The notes beneath the pieces were generated by a model that did not search any database, was not told the origin of the DNA, and saw only the letters and a list, made by a program, of their open reading frames with translations. From assembly GCA_937923795.1 (NCBI GenBank), contig CALDWI010000064.1, positions 1 through 48,459 on the forward strand: DNA of 48,459 bases, read 5' to 3'. The stretch is from an uncultured Collinsella sp. Lineage in GTDB: Bacteria > Actinomycetota > Coriobacteriia > Coriobacteriales > Coriobacteriaceae. Below are positions 33,538 through 40,729 of the stretch, piece by piece (the first letter of the stretch is position 1; every line of letters begins with the position of its first letter). Made by a program: the position numbers and the translations under genes.

Positions 33538-33777
33538 CTACCCCTCGTTCTTCCATCCAAACGGGTCGAGCACCCAAAAAATCAGATCGAACACGCCGCC
33601 GGTCATCATGGCGCCGGCAAGGGCCATGCAAACGTGCAGAGAGCTAACACTTCGGAGCACGTCGAATGGCCCCAGAACAGCCAGCAGCGCGACCGCTGCG
33701 CCGGCTACGCACAGCGCGAGGCACGGCCCCGCGTCCTTAACGCACTTCTTTGCGAGATGCTTTGCGTTGTCACTCAT
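33538..33777 (-). CDS. Small two-helix membrane protein
   Basis: The 79-aa protein (MSDNAKHLAKKC...) has a short basic N-terminus and two hydrophobic segments, around residues 19-39 and 48-70, the second ending DLIFWVLDPFGWKNEG. I do not recognise the family. The ATG at 33777 is chosen because AAGGAG lies ten bases upstream; the frame stays open for 50 more codons without a site. It lies 85 bp upstream of the metallophosphatase gene on the same strand. Confidence 0.7.
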   Translation of the reverse strand: MSDNAKHLAKKCVKDAGPCLALCVAGAAVALLAVLGPFDVLRSVSSLHVCMALAGAMMTGGVFDLIFWVLDPFGWKNEG

Positions 33778-33989
33778 CAATATCGAACTCCTTAGAGGGT
33801 CGTTGTTTGGGTACATGCCTCCGCGGCAGAGCAGGGCGGCAGGGTAAGTGTCACATGTCGTGCGGACATCAATGGAGAAACCGCCTGCTCGACCAACCTT
33901 TGACGCCGTTTTGCACCGGCACCACATCCCCCGCTATCGAGGTCTAATACTTTTCCCACCGCTACCCAAAAACTCATCCAACATTAATC

Positions 33990-34017
33990 TTGGCTCAAGA
34001 ATCGCTTAATCTATAAC
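33990..34017 (+). promoter_or_regulatory. Candidate promoter of the DUF4342 gene
   Basis: TTGGCT (33990-33995) is 16 bp from TATAAC (34012-34017), 119 bp before the start codon. The rest of the 358-bp gap 33778-34135 holds a small CCAGGC/GCCTGG hairpin near 34090 and no gene. Confidence 0.35.
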
Positions 34018-34135
34018 CTGCACTATAGAGTTCGACCAAGGGCGGGGCGGCGCCGCGCAACGCAGGCCGCCGAACGCAACGCTCGCGCCCAGGCAGATCG
34101 CCTGGCGTCGCGCCCATCGAACGAAAGGACAGGTC

Positions 34136-34678
34136 ATGGACGACCTCGAAAAAGTTGAAACCATCCGCACCAAGTGCAACGTGAGCTACACCGATGCCAA
34201 GGCCACGCTCGACGCCGCCGACGGCAACGTTTTGGACGCCATCATTTGGCTCGAGTCGCAGGGCAAGACCCAGACCACATCAGCGCATGCCGCCACCGAG
34301 TCTGAGCCGGTCGATGAGCCCTCAGCCGAGATGGTCGCCGCGCAGGCCGCCTACGAGAAGTCGAGCGAAAAGACCGACTTCTCCAAGAAGATGGACAGCG
34401 TATGGGAGTACCTCAAAAAGCTCTTCCGCCTGAGCCTGGACACCAAGTTTATCGCCACGCGCCGCGATGCGATCATCCTCAACATCCCCATCCTGATCCC
34501 CATCATCGCCCTGTTTGCCTGGGGCGCTACGATTTGGCTGATGCTGATTGGCCTGTTCTTTGGCATGCGCTACCGCATCGACAGCGACGGCGACGTGCCC
34601 GGCAGCATCAACAACCTTATGAATCACGCCGCCGACGCCGCGGACGACATCAAGCAAAATCTCAACGACGACAAGTAA
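34136..34678 (+). CDS. UBA-like / DUF4342 membrane protein
   Basis: The 180-aa protein starts with a UBA/TS-N-like helical domain (VETIRTKCNVSYTDAKATLD, then GNVLDAIIWLESQG, residues 7-43). An acidic linker follows, then the DUF4342 region (SLDTKFIATRRDAIILNIPI) with one or two hydrophobic helices (ILIPIIALFAWGATIWLMLIG). The C-terminus is acidic and soluble. The family function is unknown. AGG lies seven bases before the ATG within AAAGGACAGGTC. It is followed after 18 bp by a two-component pair, so the three genes may form an operon. Confidence 0.85.
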   Translation: MDDLEKVETIRTKCNVSYTDAKATLDAADGNVLDAIIWLESQGKTQTTSAHAATESEPVDEPSAEMVAAQAAYEKSSEKTDFSKKMDSVWEYLKKLFRLSLDTKFIATRRDAIILNIPILIPIIALFAWGATIWLMLIGLFFGMRYRIDSDGDVPGSINNLMNHAADAADDIKQNLNDDK

Positions 34679-34696
34679 TCGCAGACGGGGGCACGT

Positions 34697-35476
34697 ATGG
34701 CACGAATCCTGATCGTAGAGGACGAGGAGAAAATCGCCCGCTTTGTGACGCTCGAGCTGGAGCACGAGGGCTACCAGGTGGAGCACGCCGCCGACGGCCG
34801 CACCGCCGTAGACCTGGCGCTGGAGCGCGACTACGATCTGATTCTGCTCGACGTGCTGCTGCCGCAGCTCAACGGCATGGAGGTGCTGCGGCGCGTGCGC
34901 AAGCACAAGGATGTGCCGGTGATCATGGTCACCGCGCGCGATGCCGTGATGGATAAGGTGGCCGGGCTCGACGCCGGCGCTGACGATTACCTAACCAAGC
35001 CGTTTGCCATTGAGGAGCTGTTCGCACGGATCCGCGTTGCGCTGAAGCGCTCGGAGGCCGTGCGGACGGCTTCGGGCGTTGGCGGCATCGGGACGGGCGC
35101 GGCGAGCGACGCGGGCGGGAGCGCCGCTGCGATACCCCCGGTCAGCGACTCAACCCAGGTTTCCGCCTCGCTCTCCCCCGCCACGCTCACTGTGGGCTCA
35201 GTCGTGCTCGACCCCGACCGCCACGAAGTCACGGTCGGCGGCTCGCCCATCGCGCTCACGGCCCGCGAGTTCGACGTTCTCGCCCTGCTTATGGCGCACG
35301 CCGGCACCGTGCTCACGCGCGAGCGCATCGCGCACGAAGCGCTGGGCTACGAATACGTGGGCGACACCAACAACGTCGACGTACACATCGCGCACCTGCG
35401 TGCCAAGATCGAGGACGCCGGCAGCGCCCGCATCATCCAGACCGTGCGCGGGGTGGGCTATGTCTGCCGTGCGTAA
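34697..35476 (+). CDS. OmpR/PhoB-family response regulator
   Basis: The 259-aa protein has a receiver domain (VEDEEK, phospho-acceptor Asp-52 in LLDVLLP, Lys in LTKPFA) and a winged-helix DNA-binding domain ending IIQTVRGVGYVCRA. A flexible Ser/Ala/Gly linker of about 40 residues (near 124-165) separates them, longer than usual. Its last 17 bases overlap the kinase gene, so the two are coupled. GGGGGC precedes the ATG. Confidence 0.94.
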   Translation: MARILIVEDEEKIARFVTLELEHEGYQVEHAADGRTAVDLALERDYDLILLDVLLPQLNGMEVLRRVRKHKDVPVIMVTARDAVMDKVAGLDAGADDYLTKPFAIEELFARIRVALKRSEAVRTASGVGGIGTGAASDAGGSAAAIPPVSDSTQVSASLSPATLTVGSVVLDPDRHEVTVGGSPIALTAREFDVLALLMAHAGTVLTRERIAHEALGYEYVGDTNNVDVHIAHLRAKIEDAGSARIIQTVRGVGYVCRA

Positions 35477-36755
35477 CGCCGAGGCCAAGCGCGTCACCTC
35501 CATCGCCCGCGCCATCAACTGGAGCTATATGTGGCGCCGTCTGATGAGCTACATCTGGCTCGATCTGTTGCTGGTAGTGATTGCGGCGGCGATCCTCGTC
35601 TATGGATACAACCAGACACTGCCCGACGACACGTTTACCGCAGGATGGATCCCCGGTGCCACCGTTCACGGCATGTCGCTGACGCCCGCGCGCGGCTGGG
35701 ACCCGACAACGCTCACCTATACCGTCGAGCTTGCGCGCACCACCAAGACCTTCCCCCTCGCGCAGGACCTCGTCACGCTATGGCCTCTCTACCTTGTCGT
35801 TGTGGGTTGGCAGGTCATCAGCGTGCTCAACATGCTCGGCGGCGCCCGCCGCGTGCGCCGCACCATGGCGCCGCTCAACGATCTGGCCCTGCGCGTGGAC
35901 GAACTCGGTCGCATGCAGCTCTCCGGCGGCAAAATGGAAACACTGGAGCAGGCCATCGCGCGCGCAAGCGTCGACTCGCCGAGCGTCACCACCGGCGACG
36001 CCGACCTGGCGAGCATCGAGGTCGCACTCAACCGCCTACTGCGCCAGATGCAAGAGGCCAAGCTGCAGCAGATGCGCTTTGTCAACGATGCGAGCCACGA
36101 GCTGCGCACGCCCATCGCGGTGATTCAGGGCTACGTAAACATGCTCGACCGCTGGGGCAAAGACGACCCGGACGTGCTGGCAGAATCCATCGCGTCCCTC
36201 AAGGCCGAAAGCGAGCACATGCAAGAGCTCGTGGAGCAGCTGCTGTTTTTGGCGCGCGGCGATGCCGGGCGCACGGTCCTGCGGCGCGCGAATACCAACC
36301 TGGCCGCACTGGTCGGCGAGGTATGCGAGGAATCGCAGATGATCGATACCGAGCACACGTATCGGCTGGCCTTTGACGCTGCGCTTGTCAGCGACCCACG
36401 CTGCGACGCGCCCGTTGACGTGGCGCTCGTGAAGCAGGCTCTTCGCGTGATCGTGCAAAACGCCGCCAAGTATTCGGACGCGGGCACGCCCATCTCGTTT
36501 GGCGTAGCGTCGGATGCGGGCGCGGGCACGATCGACATAAGCGTTGAGGACGAGGGCATCGGCATGAACCAGGAATCCGCAGCTCACGCGTTCGAGCGGT
36601 TCTACCGTGCCGACAACGCGCGCGATGCCGGCGCGCAGGGTTCGGGCCTGGGGCTCGCCATTGCCAAGTGGATCGTCGATAGCCATGGCGGTGTCATTGG
36701 CGTGACCTCAGTCGAGGGCGTCGGCAGCCGCTTTACGATTCGCCTGCCGCGCTAG
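35460..36755 (+). CDS. Sensor histidine kinase
   Basis: The 431-aa protein has two membrane helices (about residues 31-50 and 106-126) flanking a short extracellular loop of about 55 residues, a HAMP-like linker, the phospho-acceptor His-213 in NDASHELRTPIAVIQGYV, the N box VIVQNAAKYSDAG and G boxes DEGIGMNQES and GSGLGLAIAKW. It is the partner of the regulator it overlaps. The ATG at 35460 lies six bases after GGGG inside the regulator gene; a GTG at 35469 is an alternative. Confidence 0.92.
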   Translation: MSAVRNAEAKRVTSIARAINWSYMWRRLMSYIWLDLLLVVIAAAILVYGYNQTLPDDTFTAGWIPGATVHGMSLTPARGWDPTTLTYTVELARTTKTFPLAQDLVTLWPLYLVVVGWQVISVLNMLGGARRVRRTMAPLNDLALRVDELGRMQLSGGKMETLEQAIARASVDSPSVTTGDADLASIEVALNRLLRQMQEAKLQQMRFVNDASHELRTPIAVIQGYVNMLDRWGKDDPDVLAESIASLKAESEHMQELVEQLLFLARGDAGRTVLRRANTNLAALVGEVCEESQMIDTEHTYRLAFDAALVSDPRCDAPVDVALVKQALRVIVQNAAKYSDAGTPISFGVASDAGAGTIDISVEDEGIGMNQESAAHAFERFYRADNARDAGAQGSGLGLAIAKWIVDSHGGVIGVTSVEGVGSRFTIRLPR

Positions 36756-36774
36756 GAAGCCCCTCGGCATAAAT

Positions 36775-36808
36775 AAAGGGATAGGGCCACGCGGCCCTAT
36801 CCCTTTTT
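36775..36808. terminator. Bidirectional terminator after the histidine kinase
   Basis: AAAGGGATAGGGCC and its exact complement form a 14-bp stem with an ACGC loop, ending TTTTT. It also serves the convergent VOC gene. Confidence 0.92.
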
Positions 36809-36830
36809 GCTAGCTATGGCAGCTTGTGCG

Positions 36831-37205
36831 CTATTCGCGGCACAGGTGCACGGCGAAACCGGCGAACTCGCGCTTAAAGTACACGAGCTTGGTACCACCG
36901 TCGGGCAGCAGCGCGCGCGACTCCTCGTTGACCTCGAGCCCGCGCTCGGCAAACCACTTCTCAGCTGCATCGATGTCGTTAACGGCAAAGCCGATGTGGC
37001 CCTTGGTGCCACGACCGTTCTGCTTCATGATCTCGACCAGCGAATCATTAAAGTACGAAACGGGGGTCTCGATGACGGGCAGGCCCATCATCGTCGAGAA
37101 CAGCTCCGCGATCTCCAGGGCGTCTGCCGGGTCGGCGGCGTTAATGCCCACATGGGCAACGCGCATGCCAAAGAGCTCGACCGGGTTGGCGTTCTGCTCA
37201 CTCAT
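36831..37205 (-). CDS. VOC (glyoxalase/epimerase-like) superfamily protein
   Basis: The 124-aa protein has the paired beta-alpha-beta-beta-beta layout of the vicinal oxygen chelate fold: MRVAHVGINAADPADALEIA in the first half with a metal-type His, and GHIGFAVNDIDAAEKWFAERG in the second, ending FAVHLCRE. Methylmalonyl-CoA epimerase and glyoxalase I belong here, but the exact activity is unclear. It starts 11 bp after an orphan PTS IIB gene, suggesting joint use. Its ribosome site is weak (AGG ten bases upstream), so translation may be coupled. Confidence 0.85.
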   Translation of the reverse strand: MSEQNANPVELFGMRVAHVGINAADPADALEIAELFSTMMGLPVIETPVSYFNDSLVEIMKQNGRGTKGHIGFAVNDIDAAEKWFAERGLEVNEESRALLPDGGTKLVYFKREFAGFAVHLCRE

Positions 37206-37216
37206 ACAGGCAGTGC

Positions 37217-37504
37217 CTACTGAGCCATGACGTCGAGAACGGCCTTCTCGGCAGCGACGCGGTTCATGCCGGTCATGAAGGGCACGCCGCTCACGTACGG
37301 GCAGGTGAGGCCTTCGGGGGCAACGGTGGTGGCGATCAGCAGGTCGGCGCCCTCGTCGCAGTAGTCCTTGGCCTCGGAGATGGCGCACTGCACGATCTCG
37401 TACTTGTCGGCGTAACCGTTGGCGTCGAGCAAGGTGGCGACCTTCTGGGCAACGAGCGTGGAAGTAGCAGCGCCAGCACCGCAAGCCAAAACGATCTTCT
37501 TCAT
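37217..37504 (-). CDS. PTS galactitol-type IIB component (orphan)
   Basis: The 95-aa protein begins MKKIVLACGAGAATSTLVAQ, where Cys-8 is the phosphorylated residue of the galactitol/ascorbate IIB fold. No IIA or IIC gene is adjacent, so it must work with components encoded elsewhere or have a regulatory role. GGGAGA lies eight bases before the ATG. It leads into the VOC gene. Confidence 0.9.
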   Translation of the reverse strand: MKKIVLACGAGAATSTLVAQKVATLLDANGYADKYEIVQCAISEAKDYCDEGADLLIATTVAPEGLTCPYVSGVPFMTGMNRVAAEKAVLDVMAQ

Positions 37505-37606
37505 AGGTAATGTCTCCCTTCATGGTTTACTTTAGGTAAGTGTACCGCAGCGAGCGATGGCACTCAGCCTCGATGAGCTTTTATGCTAGTTTGCTTGCGC
37601 GCTGCG

Positions 37607-37612
37607 TATAAT
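37607..37612 (+). promoter_or_regulatory. Candidate -10 box for the 37668 gene
   Basis: A perfect TATAAT lies 56 bp before the start codon. The -35 is poor, as is common for the other TATAAT-type boxes in this window. Confidence 0.4.
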
Positions 37613-37667
37613 ACATCTAGTACGTGTTGTCATACCGCTCGCTTTATGAGCGACTAAGGACCCCAAT

Positions 37668-38291
37668 ATGCCCGATTCCCGCACCCTCTGGACCGCCGTC
37701 GTTATCATCTGCATCGCCGTGTCGGTGTTCTTTAGCGTCAAAAAACGCACCACGTTCAAGCGCTTGCAGCAGCTTATGGCTGCCAAGCAGTGGGACGAGT
37801 TCGATCGTTTGCTCGACGCCAAACTCACCAGCATGCTGTACCCGCGCTATAACCGCGACTACCTGCGCCTGAACTCCTATCTGCTGCGCGAGGACCACAA
37901 GCGCGCCGACGAGATGTTCGACCTGCTGCTGGGACTCAACCTCCCCAAGATGCAGCGTGTCGACCTGGTAATTAAGGCCTTTAACTACTACGTTGGCCAG
38001 GAGGACCGCAAAAAGTCCAAGGAGCTGCTGCACGAGATCAAAGGCTTTGAGGGCGGCCAGGCCGAGGCAGTCGCACACGAATGCCAACTGATGTACGACA
38101 CGATGATTCTCAAGCGCCACAACGACATTCCCGAGCTGGAGCGCATGCTCAAGGAGGCCGGTGACGACAAGGTCAAGAGCTGCCGCTTGGAGTATCTGTT
38201 GGCTCTGCAGTACAAGAACAAGGGCGACGAAGCCAAGTTCCAGGAGTTCCTGGAGAAGTCGGGGCAACACTCGATGGCCGTCAACGCGTAA
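37668..38291 (+). CDS. Membrane-anchored TPR-like protein of unknown function
   Basis: The 207-aa protein has an N-terminal membrane anchor (LWTAVVIICIAVSVFFSV, residues 7-24) followed by an all-helical, TPR-like cytoplasmic region with repeats such as ADEMFDLLLGLNL and KKSKELLHEIKGF. I do not recognise a specific family. AAGGA lies seven bases before the ATG. It is followed directly by tRNA-Leu. Confidence 0.78.
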   Translation: MPDSRTLWTAVVIICIAVSVFFSVKKRTTFKRLQQLMAAKQWDEFDRLLDAKLTSMLYPRYNRDYLRLNSYLLREDHKRADEMFDLLLGLNLPKMQRVDLVIKAFNYYVGQEDRKKSKELLHEIKGFEGGQAEAVAHECQLMYDTMILKRHNDIPELERMLKEAGDDKVKSCRLEYLLALQYKNKGDEAKFQEFLEKSGQHSMAVNA

Positions 38292-38322
38292 CGGACGGCT
38301 TGTGCTAGACTTCTAGTCTCAC

Positions 38323-38407
38323 GGGGGCGTGGCGGAATTGGCATACGCAGGAGACTTAAAATCTCTCGCCGCAAGGATTGTGGGTTCGAGTCCCACCGCC
38401 CCTACCA
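38323..38407 (+). tRNA. tRNA-Leu (anticodon UAA)
   Basis: The 85-nt gene folds as a class II tRNA with acceptor stem GGGGGCG/CGCCCCT, D-arm GGCGGAATTGG, anticodon loop CTTAAAA with anticodon TAA, a long variable arm CTCGCCGCAAGGATT and T-arm GGGTTCGAGTCCC. The CCA end is encoded. It reads UUA and possibly UUG. It follows the TPR-like gene by 31 bp. Confidence 0.95.
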
Positions 38408-38419
38408 TATGGAGCTTTC

Positions 38420-38458
38420 GAGCCCGTGTCCCCAAGGGATGCGGGCTCACTTCTTTTA
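38420..38458 (+). terminator. Terminator of tRNA-Leu (copy 1)
   Basis: GAGCCCG pairs with CGGGCTC around an inner TCCC/GGGA stem, followed by ACTTCTTTT. A near copy is at 38619-38656. Confidence 0.85.
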
Positions 38459-38606
38459 GATGCCGGTGGGACTCGAACCCGCGAGGGGGGGGCGAGCGTC
38501 AAGCGGACGCGCAGCGTCCGCAGCGAGCCGGCGAGGGCGCCAGCAGGCGTCCGAAGCCGGTGCGGATTTGCGCAGCAAATGCGCGGACGTCCCACCGCCC
38601 CTACCA
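38459..38606. repeat. Inverted and direct copies of the tRNA-Leu 3' end around a structured insert
   Basis: CGGTGGGACTCGAACCC (38464-38480) is the exact reverse complement of tRNA positions 38382-38398. GTCCCACCGCCCCTACCA (38589-38606) exactly repeats the last 18 bases of the tRNA. Between them lie two hairpins with GCA loops, GGACGC-GCA-GCGTCC and ATTTGC-GCA-GCAAAT. The direct copy is followed by a second terminator, so about 85 bp are duplicated 199 bp apart. Confidence 0.85.
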
Positions 38607-38618
38607 TTTGGTTTTTAC

Positions 38619-38656
38619 GAGCCCGCGTCCCCCAGGGATGCGGGCTCGTTTCTTTT
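38619..38656 (+). terminator. Second copy of the tRNA-Leu terminator
   Basis: GAGCCCGC...CGGGCTC with an inner TCCC/GGGA stem and GTTTCTTTT repeats the terminator at 38420-38458. No complete RNA gene stands before it; only the copied 3' end of the tRNA does. Confidence 0.8.
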
Positions 38657-38675
38657 ACACGCCGGCGGGGCTCTA

Positions 38676-38742
38676 AGTTGCGGTGGAATAGATCCTGTTT
38701 ATACCGTTTACCAGCTTATTTAGGAACTATTTCACCGCAACT
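38676..38742. repeat. Palindromic element with AGTTGCGGTG arms after ppx
   Basis: AGTTGCGGTGGAATAG (38676-38691) and CTATTTCACCGCAACT (38727-38742) are complementary at 15 of 16 positions. The 35-nt loop ends TTTAGGAA, like the start of the GGAACGTCCC core. It lies 13 bp after the ppx stop. A lone arm copy is at 64-79. Confidence 0.8.
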
Positions 38743-38755
38743 CAGAGGAAGACGG

Positions 38756-39757
38756 TTAAAGAGCACTCAGGCTCGGGGTCCAGCCGATGGTGGGAGTCGC
38801 GCCGTCGAGGGTTTCGTTGATAGTGGCGGCCATGCCGGCGAGGAGGCTGTTCTCGCTTACGGTGAGCGCATCGTAGCCGCCGGCACGCATGAGCTCGCGG
38901 ATCACCACGGCGCCGGCCAGAATCACGCCCGCGCGCTTGGGCTGCACGCCCGGCAGCGCAGCGATACCCTCCACATCCAGCGTAGACATACGATCGATGG
39001 CGGCCGAGATCTGCTCCATCGAAAGCTCGCGTAGGTGAACAAAACTCGAATCGTACGGTTCCAGCTCGTGGACCAGAGCCACCAGCGTAGTCACCGTGCC
39101 ACCCACCGCGACCAGGCGCTCGGCACGCTCAAAATCGACAGGCAAGCTCTTAAAGTAGCCCGCAAACTGCTCGCCTGCCCACGCGGCGGCAGCCGCAAGC
39201 TCGTTCGTCGACGGCGGCAGCGCAGAGAAAAACCGCTCGGTCACGCGGCGGCAGCCAATGTCCAGCGAGCGCGTTCCCTCCAGCGCAAAGACCCCGCGCT
39301 CCGGCGCATAGACACCCGTCGCGAGTTCCGTGGACCCGCCGCCCGAATCCGCGACAATAATGCGCTCGCCAGCAAAGTCGTGTGCCACGCCAAAAAACGT
39401 CAGGCGCGCCTCGACCTCGCCCGGAATCACCTGCGGTTCGAGCCCCAGATCGCGCAGACCGTCCAGCAGCAGCGCGGCGTTGGACGCATCGCGCGCGGCA
39501 CTCGTGCACGTGGCGCAGACGCACGCGGCCCCAAAGGCACGCGCCTCGTCCACAAACATGCGGCATGCGGCGAGCACGCGCTCGACCGCCGCCTCGCAAA
39601 AGCGGCCCGTCGCGTCCACGCCCTCGCCCAGATCGGTAATCTCGGTATGCTTGGACGATTCCACGATCGCCCCGCCCTCGACCTGCGCTAGCGCTAGTCG
39701 CGACGACACCGTTCCCAGGTCGATCGCGGCCACCTTATATCGTTTGCAATTTGTCAT
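38756..39757 (-). CDS. Ppx/GppA-family phosphatase (exopolyphosphatase-like)
   Basis: The 333-aa protein is an actin-like ATPase-fold phosphatase that may degrade polyphosphate or pppGpp. The phosphate-binding motifs are AAIDLGTVSSRLALAQVE (10-27) and IVADSGGGSTELATGV. VAVGGTVTTLVALVHELEPY matches the adenosine-type loop. It corresponds to the shorter form without the C-terminal HD domain. GGAGGGGAG lies before the ATG. It follows the FtsB/DivIC-like gene by 20 bp, a pairing often seen in actinobacteria. Confidence 0.9.
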   Translation of the reverse strand: MTNCKRYKVAAIDLGTVSSRLALAQVEGGAIVESSKHTEITDLGEGVDATGRFCEAAVERVLAACRMFVDEARAFGAACVCATCTSAARDASNAALLLDGLRDLGLEPQVIPGEVEARLTFFGVAHDFAGERIIVADSGGGSTELATGVYAPERGVFALEGTRSLDIGCRRVTERFFSALPPSTNELAAAAAWAGEQFAGYFKSLPVDFERAERLVAVGGTVTTLVALVHELEPYDSSFVHLRELSMEQISAAIDRMSTLDVEGIAALPGVQPKRAGVILAGAVVIRELMRAGGYDALTVSENSLLAGMAATINETLDGATPTIGWTPSLSAL

Positions 39758-39777
39758 TGCGGGCTCCCCTCCGGGCG

Positions 39778-40542
39778 CTATTTGCCGTTGGACACGACCG
39801 TCTGGCCCTCGACGCCGTTAAATCCAAACAGCATGTCAAGCGTCCGGATGTACCATGGCGCGTCCTTGCCGACTTCTTCGATCTCCTTGGCCACCTCGCT
39901 GGCCTTCTTGGCGTTCGACGACTTCTTTTCAGCCGACGACGAGTCCGAATCGCCGTCCAGGCCCTGCACTTCAATCCTCTTCTCGCCGGGCATCACCAGG
40001 CCCAGGTCCTCGGATGCCGCGTCCTTGATACCCTCCTCCGAGAGCAGCTTGTCGACGCTTTTTTGCAGCTCATCATTGTATTGCTGGCGAATCTCGACCT
40101 GCTTGGCCAAGATATCGCTCGAACGCTTTGCCACGTACAGGTCGCGCACGGGGAAATACAGGCTCACGAGCACCAGGGCAACGACGATGCCGATGAATAG
40201 CCCTCGCTGAGGACCGTGGGTAAAGTCGTAGATCGCCTTGACCACCGCGTTGTCGTTGGCGTAGTGCATAAAGTCCGAGCCCGAAAGACGGTTCGAGGGC
40301 CTGCTCGACCTATCGTGCGTTTGAGCCGACGAGCGCTGAGCATGCGACGAACGTGCCGGGCGCACCGGTCCATCTGCCGAAGTATTCACTTGAGCATTGG
40401 GGCGCGAGGTACTTGCCGGGCGTTGCATGGAGCGGTCGGCGCCGGCGTAGGCGGACCCACCGAGCTGCACCGTGCGCGCACGGCGAGGCGACGGCTCACG
40501 CGAACCGGCGGAATAGTACCTGTTGTCGTAAATCTGATCCAT
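39778..40542 (-). CDS. FtsB/DivIC-like septum formation protein
   Basis: The 254-aa protein has a long disordered N-terminus rich in Ser, Arg and Pro (about residues 1-100), one membrane helix (GLFIGIVVALVLVSLYFPVRD, near 112-132) and a coiled coil (SSDILAKQVEIRQQYNDELQ) outside, ending with an acidic Ser/Lys-rich tail. This layout matches FtsB/DivIC proteins of the divisome. The ATG at 40542 has AAGG five bases upstream; the frame extends 42 codons further. It is transcribed after the enolase terminator with ppx. Confidence 0.82.
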   Translation of the reverse strand: MDQIYDNRYYSAGSREPSPRRARTVQLGGSAYAGADRSMQRPASTSRPNAQVNTSADGPVRPARSSHAQRSSAQTHDRSSRPSNRLSGSDFMHYANDNAVVKAIYDFTHGPQRGLFIGIVVALVLVSLYFPVRDLYVAKRSSDILAKQVEIRQQYNDELQKSVDKLLSEEGIKDAASEDLGLVMPGEKRIEVQGLDGDSDSSSAEKKSSNAKKASEVAKEIEEVGKDAPWYIRTLDMLFGFNGVEGQTVVSNGK

Positions 40543-40632
40543 GTGCGCCTTGTGCGGTTGAGGTTTGTTTGCGCTAAGTCCTTTAGTTATAGCACGAGCG
40601 CCCGCACTGCCTTCGCCAGCCTTTGCTCGACA

Positions 40633-40665
40633 TAAAAAAGGCGCTGAGCCATATGGCCCAGCGCC
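40633..40665 (-). terminator. Terminator of enolase
   Basis: On the minus strand GGCGCTGGGCC pairs with GGCTCAGCGCC over an ATAT loop, followed by TTTTTT. It separates eno from the divIC-like gene. Confidence 0.9.
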
Positions 40666-40729
40666 CAATGGCGGCCATCAGAAGTGGAGCGGAGTTGAGT
40701 CAACCCCGCCCCCCGCGCGCACCACTTGT

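Noticed and set aside
36831..37523. Single 230-codon minus-strand frame covering the VOC gene and running upstream
   Set aside because: Upstream of 37205 it is out of frame with, and overlaps, the clear PTS IIB gene; the VOC family N-terminus begins at 37205.
38589..38606. A second tRNA gene after tRNA-Leu
   Set aside because: Only the last 18 bases of a tRNA are present. No D-arm or anticodon arm can be folded upstream.
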